DNA of 12,705 nt from Minisyncoccota bacterium (GTDB lineage: Bacteria > Patescibacteriota > Minisyncoccia > UBA6257 > HR35): assembly GCA_938036275.1 (NCBI GenBank), contig CALHPI010000027.1, positions 1 to 12,705 on the forward strand. Reading direction: 5' to 3'. Made by a program: the position numbers and the translations under genes. The notes below the pieces were generated by a model. The model searched no databases. It saw nothing but the letters and a program-made list of their open reading frames with translations, and was not told the origin of the DNA. Below are positions 5,498-12,039 of this stretch, one piece after another; the first letter of the stretch is position 1, and each line of letters starts with the position of its first letter.

Positions 5498-6649
5498 ATG
5501 AAAAAAATTTATTTTGATTATGCCGCTACTACACCAACAAGAAAAGAAGTTCTTGAAGCAATGATGCCCTATTTTCAAGAAAAATTTGGCAATCCTTCAA
5601 GTTTGCATTTTTTTGGTCAAGAAGCTCTCAAAGCACTTGATGAAAGTCGGGAGAAAATTAAAAATATTTTGGGAGCTGATTTTTTAAGAGAGATTATTTT
5701 TACTTCTTCAGCTACTGAAAGCAATAATTTAGCTATTAAAGGTCTAATTTTTTATTATTATTTTCTAAAAAAAATTAAGCCTCATCTTATTACCAGTTCA
5801 ATTGAACATCCTTCAGTTTTAGAAGTTGTCGCTGATTTAGTTGATTTAGGGTTAGCGGAGGTAACTTATCTTCGACCGGAAAAAGATAGTCTGATTGATC
5901 CTCAAAAAATTAAAGAAAATATTAAAGAAAATACAATTTTAGTGAGTCTTCATTATGTCAATAGCGAATTAGGAACAATTCAAAAAATCTCAGCAATTTC
6001 AAAATTAATTCAGGAAATTAATGAGTCACGCAAAGAAAAAATCTATTTTCATAGTGATGCTGCCCAAGCTGGTTTTGAAGATATTAATGTCAAAAATTTA
6101 GGGGTTGATCTAATGACTTTATCTTCGCACAAAATCTACGGACCCAAAGGTATCGCGCTTTTATATGTTAAAGAGGGAACACCACTTTTAAGAATAATTT
6201 CTGGTTCTCAGCAAGAATATTCTTTAAGAGCTGGGACTGAAGCTGTGCCGTTAATAGTTGGTTTGGCTAAAGCCCTGGAACTTATTTTTCAAGAAAAAGA
6301 TAAAATTCAAAACTATTTAAAAGAGATTCGCGACTATTTTTTAAAGAAAATCAAAGAATTGCCAGAAAAAATTTTAATCAATACACCTTTAGAAAATTCC
6401 AGTTTAAAATTTCTTAATCTTTATTTTCCAACTAAAACTTCTCAGGAACTTATGCTATACTTAGATAGTCAAGGTATTGCTGTTTCCGCAGGAACTGCTT
6501 GCCAGTCACGAGCTAATGAACCAAGTTATGTTGTCTACGATATTTATGGCAAAGAAAGAAGCGAAAAAAGTTTAAGATTTTCTTTTGGTTGGGAAACAAA
6601 AAAAGAGGAGGTCGATTATTTATTTGAATGTTTGACAAAATTCCTATGA
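5498..6649 (+). CDS. nifS: Cysteine desulfurase, IscS/NifS group (PLP-dependent)
   Basis: The 383-residue class V aminotransferase-fold enzyme takes sulfur from cysteine as an enzyme persulfide. It starts with IYFDYAATTPT, the family signature. ATESNN precedes the cofactor-stacking histidine in SIEHPSV (His104). FHSDAAQ holds the aspartate that binds the PLP pyridine nitrogen. Lys212 in SSHKIYGPKG forms the Schiff base, and Cys335 in SAGTACQSRANEPS carries the persulfide, on a loop of group I length. No IscU, SufBC or MnmA neighbour is present, so the acceptor (Fe-S assembly or tRNA thiolation) is open. The predicted -10 box ends 8 nt before the ATG. Its stop overlaps the HtrA start by 4 nt (ATGA), coupling the two genes. 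Confidence 0.95.
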   Translation: MKKIYFDYAATTPTRKEVLEAMMPYFQEKFGNPSSLHFFGQEALKALDESREKIKNILGADFLREIIFTSSATESNNLAIKGLIFYYYFLKKIKPHLITSSIEHPSVLEVVADLVDLGLAEVTYLRPEKDSLIDPQKIKENIKENTILVSLHYVNSELGTIQKISAISKLIQEINESRKEKIYFHSDAAQAGFEDINVKNLGVDLMTLSSHKIYGPKGIALLYVKEGTPLLRIISGSQQEYSLRAGTEAVPLIVGLAKALELIFQEKDKIQNYLKEIRDYFLKKIKELPEKILINTPLENSSLKFLNLYFPTKTSQELMLYLDSQGIAVSAGTACQSRANEPSYVVYDIYGKERSEKSLRFSFGWETKKEEVDYLFECLTKFL

Positions 6650-7902
6650 AAAAAACAAGGTGGCTCTTTTTGATTTTTGGGTTTTTGCTAATTGGTGGTT
6701 TTTTAGTTTTAGCGGAATCACCTCAAAGGACATTATGGCAAAATTTTCTTGATTTTTTAACGAAAAATCTTTCTCTAGCTTCTCAGAAAAAATTAGAGAT
6801 TAAAGATCAAACTTCGTTTTTAAATCCAACACCAGCAGTTGTTGATTTAGAAACGACAATTGTTAACATTGCTGAAAAATCTTCACCAGCGGTTGTGAGT
6901 ATTGTGATTAGTAAATATGTACCAATTTTAGAGAAATATTATATTGATCCTTTTCAAGATCTACCGCCGGAACTCAGACCATTTTTTGAATTTAAAATTC
7001 CTCAACTCAGAGAAAAAGGCAAAAGAAAACAAAAAGTTGGCGGTGGAACTGGTTTTATTGTTTCAGCTGATGGCCTGATTGTTACTAATAAACATGTAGT
7101 TATTGATCCTGAAGCTGAGTACACAGTTTATTTAAATGATGGTAGAAAATTTAAAGCCAAAGTTCTAGCCCGACATCCCGTTGATGACTTAGCAATTTTA
7201 AAAATAGATGCTAACAATTTGCCAACTCTTCCTTTAGGAGATACAACTAAACTCAAGCTTGGTCAGTTTGTAATTGCTATTGGCAATGCGTTAGGTGAGT
7301 TTCAAAATACAGTTAGCTTTGGGGTTATTTCTGGTCTTAATCGCACAATTACAGCTTCTGATGAAGAAGGAAGAGTTGAAAGATTAGAAGGTCTTATTCA
7401 GACTGATGCTGCGATTAATTTTGGTAATTCCGGCGGGCCACTTTTAAATCTAAGAGGTGAAGTTATTGGTGTTAATACCGCCATTGCCAGTGGTGCAGAA
7501 AATATTGGTTTTGCTATTCCAGTTGAGAGAGTTAAAAGAATGTTAAGTGAAGTTCAAACTAAAGGAAAAATTGAAGTGCCATTTTTGGGTGTTTATTATC
7601 TTTTAATCAATGATGAGGTTCAAAAGAAATTTAATTTACCTGTCAATTATGGAGCTTTTATTTATCGCCAAGGTAAAAGCGCGATTATTCCTAATTCACC
7701 AGCTGAAAGAGCTGGTTTAAAAGATCAAGATATTATTTTGGAGATTGACGGTGAGAAGATAACAACTCAAAATGGACTGGGTCAAATAATCTTAAAAAAA
7801 GAAGTTGGTCAACGAGTTAATCTCAAAATATTACGAGAAAATCAAATTTTAAATATTTCGGTTATTTTAGGTTCGTTACCAGAAAATCTTCCGGACCGAT
7901 AA
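6646..7902 (+). CDS. htrA: HtrA/DegP-like membrane-anchored serine protease with one PDZ domain
   Basis: I chose the ATG at 6646, which overlaps the nifS stop as ATGA and gives MKKTRWLFLIFGFLL, a clean N-terminal anchor. An ATG at 6628 in the same frame would add six residues inside nifS and is less likely. With 418 residues, the protein has a membrane helix (about 6-23), a linker, a trypsin-like domain and a C-terminal PDZ domain (about 310-410). The triad is complete: His150 in TNKHVV, Asp181 in DDLAIL, and Ser262 in GNSGGPL. The family degrades or refolds damaged exported proteins outside the cytoplasmic membrane. The oxyanion and GGGTGF regions are intact. The 3' end overlaps the convergent minus-strand gene by 41 nt, so both proteins' C-termini are encoded on opposite strands of the same stretch. 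Confidence 0.93.
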   Translation: MKKTRWLFLIFGFLLIGGFLVLAESPQRTLWQNFLDFLTKNLSLASQKKLEIKDQTSFLNPTPAVVDLETTIVNIAEKSSPAVVSIVISKYVPILEKYYIDPFQDLPPELRPFFEFKIPQLREKGKRKQKVGGGTGFIVSADGLIVTNKHVVIDPEAEYTVYLNDGRKFKAKVLARHPVDDLAILKIDANNLPTLPLGDTTKLKLGQFVIAIGNALGEFQNTVSFGVISGLNRTITASDEEGRVERLEGLIQTDAAINFGNSGGPLLNLRGEVIGVNTAIASGAENIGFAIPVERVKRMLSEVQTKGKIEVPFLGVYYLLINDEVQKKFNLPVNYGAFIYRQGKSAIIPNSPAERAGLKDQDIILEIDGEKITTQNGLGQIILKKEVGQRVNLKILRENQILNISVILGSLPENLPDR

Positions 7903-8437
7903 TATTGAGATCTTTAAGAGCAACCTCATAGGTGTGAAAAATTAAAAGATAATCTTCAGTGTTCAGATTAATTTCTTCATTGTTTTTTAATTTTTCTTCA
8001 ATTAATTGACAAATAAAAAAAGCTTTTTTGAGATCTTCTAAGTTGGGTAAAATTTCTGAATTTATTTTGGCAAGTTTTTCTTCAAAACTACCTTCATAAC
8101 CGAAAGTTTCGAGAACAAAATTTAAAAATTCATTTAACTCTTTCAAAGCTAAAATTTTGTCTTGATAAAAAATTTTTTTTATTTTTTCAAAATTTTTTTT
8201 AGGTTGTTTAAGAAAAAAATATTCCGCAACAAATTTAAAATAAGTTATCCATTTATCAATTTCATCTCTATTTTTAAGTTCATATTTAAACCAAAGCCAG
8301 ACCAAAAAAAAAGAAAAAATTAAAGCTAAAATCAAAATTGTAGATTTGAAAAGATAAAAACTATCACCAATAACTAAATTAATTAAACTTGCAACTAAAA
8401 GAAAAATTTTGCCAATTGTTAACTGAAAAAGGCTCAT
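7862..8437 (-). CDS. Two-helix membrane protein of unknown function
   Basis: I do not recognise this 191-residue protein. Two hydrophobic segments are visible (about 8-24 and 32-50), the second followed by KYELKNRDEIDKW. A charged, mostly helical domain of about 130 residues rich in Lys, Glu and Leu follows, probably cytoplasmic. No catalytic motif or cysteine pair stands out. It is last in the minus-strand operon, and its ATG overlaps the gatA stop (ATGA), so it is translated in step with GatA. It occupies the place where gatB or gatC might be expected but resembles neither. Its 3' end overlaps htrA by 41 nt on the opposite strand. Confidence 0.75.
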   Translation of the reverse strand: MSLFQLTIGKIFLLVASLINLVIGDSFYLFKSTILILALIFSFFLVWLWFKYELKNRDEIDKWITYFKFVAEYFFLKQPKKNFEKIKKIFYQDKILALKELNEFLNFVLETFGYEGSFEEKLAKINSEILPNLEDLKKAFFICQLIEEKLKNNEEINLNTEDYLLIFHTYEVALKDLNIIGPEDFLVTNLK

Positions 8438-9813
8438 TGATAATTAAACTCTTTTAAAAATTGAAACAAAATCTCCTCTTCAAATAAATTGCCAACTATT
8501 TGAGCACCGATTGGTAAATTTTGAGAAAAGCCAATATTAAAAGCTAAAGCCGGCAAATAAGCTAAATTAATCGGAACAGTAAAAATATCAGCTAGATACA
8601 TTGAAAGAGGATCAGTAATTTTTTCACCTAATTTAAACGCTGGTGTTGGAGATGTTGGCATTAAAATGAGATCAACTTCCTGAAAAGCTTTTTGAAAATC
8701 TTGAAAAATAAATTGTCTAACCTTTAAAGCTTTTAGATAATAAGCTTCATAATAACCATGGGAAAGTACAAATGTTCCTAATAAAATTCGGCGTTTAACT
8801 TCTGGACCAAAACCAAGTTCACGGGAATTCAAATATTTTTCTAAAAGATTATCAGTTTTAAAACTAAAACCATAACGAATACCGTCATAACGAGCTAAAT
8901 TAGAACTAACTTCAGCTGTCATTATTAAGTAATAAGTTGGCAGAGCATAAGGTAAAGATGGTAAAGATATTTTTTTAATCTCGAATTTTTCTTCAATTTT
9001 TTCTAAAAAACTTTCAAAAACATTTTTAACTTCTTCATCTAAACCTAAAGCAAAAACTTCTTCAGGAACGCCAACAATCTTTATTTTTTTATTCTTTTCT
9101 AAATAATTTTGACTGGTACTATCTTTCTCATCTTGACCTCTAATTATTCGAAAAACTAAAATTAAATCATCTAAATTTTTAGCTAAAGGACCAATTTGAT
9201 CTAATGAAGATGCCATAGCAATCAAACCATAACGAGAAACCGCTGAATAAGTTGGTTTAAGACCGTAAATTCCACAAAAACCTGCTGGTTGTCTGATTGA
9301 TCCGCCAGTATCCGAACCTAAAGCAATTGGTACCAAACCAGCACCTACCAGAGCTGCTGAACCACCCGAAGAACCACCAGGAACTTTTTGGGGATCAAAA
9401 GGATTTACAGTCGGAAAGAATGCCGAATTTTCTGTTGATGAACCCATGGCAAATTCATCTAAGTTTGTTTTCCCAACAATAACGGCTCCAGCCATTTTTA
9501 ATTTCTCAATAACAGTTGCATCATAAGGAGCAATGTAATTTTCTAAAATTTTTGAACCAGCTGTACATCTTTCACCTTTAACTAAAATATTGTCCTTAAT
9601 CGCAATTGGCACTCCCCACAAAGGCAAATTTCTATCTCTATTTTTTAATTCTTTAATAGTCTCGAAAACTAATTTTTCCGTAAAAAACAAAAACCCTTTG
9701 ATTTTTTTATCCTCTTCTTTTAAAAATTCAAAATAATGATGATAGAAATCTTCAAGATCAGTTTTTTCTAAAATTTTTTTAATTTCGGCAATGGTCAAAT
9801 TTTTAAAATCCAT
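8434..9813 (-). CDS. gatA: Asp-tRNA(Asn)/Glu-tRNA(Gln) amidotransferase subunit A
   Basis: This is a 459-residue amidase-signature enzyme. It releases ammonia from glutamine for GatB, which converts Glu-tRNA(Gln) or Asp-tRNA(Asn) to the amide form. The Ser-cisSer-Lys triad is complete: Lys73 in AIKDNI, Ser148 in PGGSSGGSAA and Ser172 in GSDTGGSIRQPAG, with the same spacing (75 and 24) as I recall for Staphylococcus aureus GatA. A GFCGIYGLKPTYSAVSRYG segment follows. Length is slightly below the usual 480-490. No gatB or gatC is in the window, so the complex must be encoded in pieces. The gene overlaps the flavoprotein gene upstream by 19 nt and the unknown membrane protein downstream by 4 nt. 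Other amidases share the fold, but the signature residues and length favour GatA. Confidence 0.93.
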   Translation of the reverse strand: MDFKNLTIAEIKKILEKTDLEDFYHHYFEFLKEEDKKIKGFLFFTEKLVFETIKELKNRDRNLPLWGVPIAIKDNILVKGERCTAGSKILENYIAPYDATVIEKLKMAGAVIVGKTNLDEFAMGSSTENSAFFPTVNPFDPQKVPGGSSGGSAALVGAGLVPIALGSDTGGSIRQPAGFCGIYGLKPTYSAVSRYGLIAMASSLDQIGPLAKNLDDLILVFRIIRGQDEKDSTSQNYLEKNKKIKIVGVPEEVFALGLDEEVKNVFESFLEKIEEKFEIKKISLPSLPYALPTYYLIMTAEVSSNLARYDGIRYGFSFKTDNLLEKYLNSRELGFGPEVKRRILLGTFVLSHGYYEAYYLKALKVRQFIFQDFQKAFQEVDLILMPTSPTPAFKLGEKITDPLSMYLADIFTVPINLAYLPALAFNIGFSQNLPIGAQIVGNLFEEEILFQFLKEFNYQ

Positions 9814-10730
9814 TTATTGCTATTTAAATATTTACTTACCTGAAGAGCGGCAATAATTCCTTGACCAACAGCAATACCAATTTGCTTATGAGGAATATTG
9901 GTGACATCACCAGCGGCAAAAAGCCCAGGAATTTTTGTTTGACAAAGCTCATTAACAATTATTTCGCCATATTCATTTTTAACTTGCCAATTATCAGGAA
10001 TAAAATCAGAATTTGGTTTAAGACCAATATGAATAAAAACTCCGTCAACTTTTAAGTCTTTAATTTCGTTTGTATTTTTATCTAAATATTTTAAACCTTT
10101 AACAAATTCATCGCCATAAATTTCTTGAGTTAAAGCGTTATTAATAATTTCTACATTCGGTTTTGATTTTAATTCTTCAATCAAAAATTTATCTCCCTTC
10201 ATCTCTGGGTTTTTAGTAATGACATAAACTTTTTGGCAAATTTTTGAGCCCATAATCCCAGCTTCATTAGCTGAATTACCTCCACCAACAATAGCCACAA
10301 TTTTATTTTTAAATAGAGGTAAATCACAAACATAACAATAACTGACCCCCCTATGATACAATTTCTCTTCACCAGGAACATTTAATTTTTTCGGTGTTGA
10401 ACCAGTAGCAACAATAACTGTTTTTGCTTGATAGCTATTTTTCTCAGTCTTAACTGTAAAAACTGAATTATTTTTTTCTAAAGCAATCACTTTATCATTA
10501 ACTGGTTCAACTTGATATTTTTTAAGATGTTCTTTAAATTTTTCGGTGAGTTCAACTCCATTGGTTTCCGGAAAACCAGGATAATTTTCAACAATTCCCG
10601 AAAGAACCATCTCGCCACCAATATCTTTAGCAATCATTAAAAAATTTAAATTCTGTCTTTTTAAATAAATAGCTGCCGAGATACCTCCTGCTGAGGCACC
10701 GATTATGATTGAATCATAAATTTCAGTCAT
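9795..10730 (-). CDS. trxB: Thioredoxin-reductase-like flavoprotein, AhpF C-terminal type
   Basis: The 311-residue FAD/NAD(P)-disulfide reductase has an FAD Rossmann start IIIGASAGG (8-16; the usual GGGPAG is altered), VATGSTP at 108-113, redox centre CYVC (Cys132, Cys135), a second nucleotide motif GGGNSANEAG (149-158) and a closing FAD motif GLFAAGDV (269-276). Standard TrxB has HRRxxFR after the NADPH fold. Here the text is ITKNPEMKGD (171-180), and the end reads PHKQIGIAVGQG, both much closer to the C-terminal half of AhpF, which uses NADH. The Gly after CxxCD is Leu. The adjacent upstream gene is a glutaredoxin, overlapping by 8 nt, so the pair resembles an AhpF split into two proteins. 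Peroxiredoxin or thioredoxin partners are not in the window. NADH preference is inference. Confidence 0.85.
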   Translation of the reverse strand: MTEIYDSIIIGASAGGISAAIYLKRQNLNFLMIAKDIGGEMVLSGIVENYPGFPETNGVELTEKFKEHLKKYQVEPVNDKVIALEKNNSVFTVKTEKNSYQAKTVIVATGSTPKKLNVPGEEKLYHRGVSYCYVCDLPLFKNKIVAIVGGGNSANEAGIMGSKICQKVYVITKNPEMKGDKFLIEELKSKPNVEIINNALTQEIYGDEFVKGLKYLDKNTNEIKDLKVDGVFIHIGLKPNSDFIPDNWQVKNEYGEIIVNELCQTKIPGLFAAGDVTNIPHKQIGIAVGQGIIAALQVSKYLNSNKWILKI

Positions 10731-10959
10731 TTTTTAAAGCGGCCATAATTTCTTCTGGAGAAAAACCAATAATTATCTTCCCTTCAATATCAATAACGGG
10801 AACGCCATATTGGCCAGATTTTTGAACCATTTCATTAGCCCACTCATTATTTTCCTCAACATTTCTTTCTTCGTAAGAATAACCATTTTTTTCTAAAAAC
10901 TCCTTAGTTGCCTTACACCATGGGCAATAAGTTGTTGTATAGATTATTATTTTTTTCAT
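10723..10959 (-). CDS. Glutaredoxin-like protein (CPWC)
   Basis: The 78-residue single-domain thioredoxin-fold protein has first strand IIIYTTTYCPWC with redox cysteines at 12 and 15, cis-proline in YGVPVIDI (Pro54), and a glycine-rich turn GKIIIGF before the last helix. Size and motif fit the NrdH/YruB-like glutaredoxins, many of which are reduced by a flavoprotein rather than by glutathione. Its stop overlaps the flavoprotein start by 8 nt and its start overlaps the dsbA-like stop by 4 nt, so it lies between two redox partners in one transcript. It probably shuttles electrons from the flavoprotein to a target such as a peroxiredoxin or ribonucleotide reductase; neither is seen here. Confidence 0.9.
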   Translation of the reverse strand: MKKIIIYTTTYCPWCKATKEFLEKNGYSYEERNVEENNEWANEMVQKSGQYGVPVIDIEGKIIIGFSPEEIMAALKND

Positions 10960-11585
10960 TGTTGTAAAAGTTGATTAATTGTCGACATTATAGCGGGAAT
11001 ATTAATACCTTCAATTTTTTTACCATTAATAAAAAATGTTGGTGTTCCTTGAAGACCTAAATTATAAGCTTCCTGGTTATCTTTCTGAATATCATTAAAA
11101 TATCTATTTTCATCAACGCATTTTTCAAAACTTTGAAGATCAAGACCGAGTTCATTAGCTAAATTTAACCAGACTTCTTTTTTAGTTGTTATTTCTCCGT
11201 TCATAAATTTTTTAAATATCTCTTTATTAAATTCCCAATATTTTCCTTGCTCGTTAGCACAGCGAGCAGCATTATGAATTGGTACTGCTTGCGGATGAAC
11301 GACAAAGTCTCGAAAATAAATAGCAACTTTTCCTTGTTGAATTAAATTTTCTAATTGTGGGTATAAATCGGTAACTACTCGAGCACAGAAAGGACAAAGA
11401 AAATCACCAAATTCAATAACTGTTATCGGTGCTGTGGCTAAACCTAAAGGAGGAAGATTACCTTTATCGATAGTAACGCTCTGATTTTTAGGGCTCCCAA
11501 GCTCTTTGAATGGTGTTTTTACTAAAATAAATGTGAATAAGCCGACAATCAAAACAATTAAACCAATTTGGATGAAATTTTTCAT
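10956..11585 (-). CDS. Membrane-anchored DsbA-like thiol-disulfide oxidoreductase
   Basis: The 209-residue protein has an N-terminal transmembrane anchor (about 5-23) and an extracytoplasmic thioredoxin-fold domain with a helical insertion, as in the DsbA/BdbD group (Thioredoxin_4-like). The redox motif is CPFC (Cys64, Cys67) within EFGDFLCPFC, and the cis-proline is in GTPTFFING (Pro182). Two further cysteines (109 and 156) lie in the helical insertion and may form a structural disulfide. It probably makes or reshuffles disulfides in exported proteins. No VKOR or DsbB partner is visible. It is first in the minus-strand operon. Its stop overlaps the glutaredoxin start as ATGA. No Shine-Dalgarno sequence precedes the ATG; the leader reads AAATCTTTAAAA. 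Confidence 0.92.
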   Translation of the reverse strand: MKNFIQIGLIVLIVGLFTFILVKTPFKELGSPKNQSVTIDKGNLPPLGLATAPITVIEFGDFLCPFCARVVTDLYPQLENLIQQGKVAIYFRDFVVHPQAVPIHNAARCANEQGKYWEFNKEIFKKFMNGEITTKKEVWLNLANELGLDLQSFEKCVDENRYFNDIQKDNQEAYNLGLQGTPTFFINGKKIEGINIPAIMSTINQLLQQ

Positions 11586-11613
11586 TTTTAAAGATTTTTT
11601 AAGTGCGCCCTTA

Positions 11614-11631
11614 TGATATACAATAATTATA
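11614..11631 (-). promoter_or_regulatory. Possible promoter of the redox/gatA operon
   Basis: On the minus strand, GTTATAAT places a consensus TATAAT at 11631 to 11626, and a weaker TATCAT follows at 11619 to 11614. Either would give a short leader (roughly 20-35 nt) before the dsbA-like ATG. This operon therefore differs from the other operon-first genes, whose -10 box sits 7-8 nt from the ATG. No clear -35 is seen. Confidence 0.35.
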
Positions 11632-11778
11632 ACATTAATGCTACAGCGAAAATAATACGGACTTGGAAATATTACAGAATTAAGCGATATTACAACGATT
11701 AACCCAGATAAATTCTATTTGATCTCCATTCGACTAAATTTTCAATACCAACCCGGATCTTTCTTGCTGAGACTTTAC

Positions 11779-11812
11779 TCTACCAACTTGGACGATCGTC
11801 AATTTTGGTAGA
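11779..11812. repeat. Nested 34-bp palindrome centred on GACGATCGTC
   Basis: The outer arms TCTACCAA (11779-11786) and TTGGTAGA (11805-11812) are perfect inverted copies. The perfect 10-bp palindrome GACGATCGTC (11791-11800) shares their centre exactly. The spacers CTTG and AATT do not pair well. There is no T-run after it, so it is not a standard intrinsic terminator. An operator for a dimeric or tetrameric regulator, or an RNA hairpin, would fit. Confidence 0.6.
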
Positions 11813-11870
11813 CTAAGATACTTTTATGAAAAATGAAAATTTGCAAAATTATGATAAAATAAAATTATTA

Positions 11871-12028
11871 TTCTTAATTCTAAATTCTTGAATCTTGATT
11901 CTCGCTTCGCTTGCCCCCATAGCTCAATTGGTAGAGCAACGGCCTCTTAAGCCGGCGGTTGGAGGTTCGAGTCCTCCTGGGGGCATATCGTATCAAGAAT
12001 TACGAATCAAGATTCAAGAATTAAGAAG
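11871..12028. repeat. Perfect 19-bp inverted repeat flanking tRNA-Lys
   Basis: AATTCTTGAATCTTGATTC at 11883-11901 recurs as its exact reverse complement at 12004-12022. The arms enclose tRNA-Lys with 11 nt on the left and 18 nt on the right. The outer left TTCTTAATTC (11871-11880) also matches the complement of 12018-12027, and AAGAATT recurs at 11995-12001, so the unit seems to be a degenerate TTCTTGATTC/TTCTTAATTC family. In RNA the arms could pair and present the tRNA on a stalk. They could also be remnants of a small palindromic element. Confidence 0.75.
11913..11985 (+). tRNA. tRNA-Lys (anticodon CTT)
   Basis: Seventy-three nt fold as a standard cloverleaf. The acceptor is GCCCCCA/TGGGGGC and the D arm GCTC-AATTGGTA-GAGC. 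The anticodon stem is ACGGC/GCCGG with loop CTCTTAA (CTT, codon AAG), and the T arm is GGAGG-TTCGAGT-CCTCC. The discriminator is A and CCA is not encoded. The outer pair of the anticodon stem is an A-G mismatch. It lies 54 nt upstream of the bL25 gene on the same strand and may share its transcript. Confidence 0.93.
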
Positions 12029-12039
12029 AAGCAAAAATT

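Larger units (their letters stand above)
11586..11912. other. 327-nt spacer between the redox operon and tRNA-Lys; possible decayed coding remnant
   Basis: No confident gene is present. On the plus strand, a frame free of stops runs from 11656 to TAG 11809-11811 (51 codons, no ATG; includes LISIRLNFQYQPGSFLLRLY). On the minus strand, the same stretch reads LTIVQVGRVKSQQERSGLVL, then a stop, then NGDQIEFIWVNR, then another stop. Either could be the trace of a lost gene, and base composition looks less AT-rich than in the flanking genes. The spacer also holds the operon promoter, a 34-bp palindrome at 11779-11812, and the left arm of the repeat around tRNA-Lys. Confidence 0.35.

Noticed and set aside
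6628..6645. Upstream ATG for htrA inside nifS
   Set aside because: The ATG at 6646 forms the ATGA overlap seen throughout the window and gives a clean membrane anchor start.
9297..9482. A 61-codon plus-strand frame inside gatA
   Set aside because: It is antisense to the conserved amidase-signature region and has no family resemblance.
9861..10055. A 64-codon plus-strand frame inside the flavoprotein gene
   Set aside because: It is antisense to the FAD-binding C-terminal motif of a clear gene.
10199..10381. A 60-codon minus-strand frame inside the flavoprotein gene
   Set aside because: It is a frame-shifted copy of the nucleotide-binding region on the same strand.
11826..11891. A 21-codon ATG frame (MKNENLQNYDKIKLL...) in the spacer
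   Set aside because: It is short, lies in A/T-rich sequence and ends inside the tRNA-Lys repeat arm. There is no ribosome site or family match.
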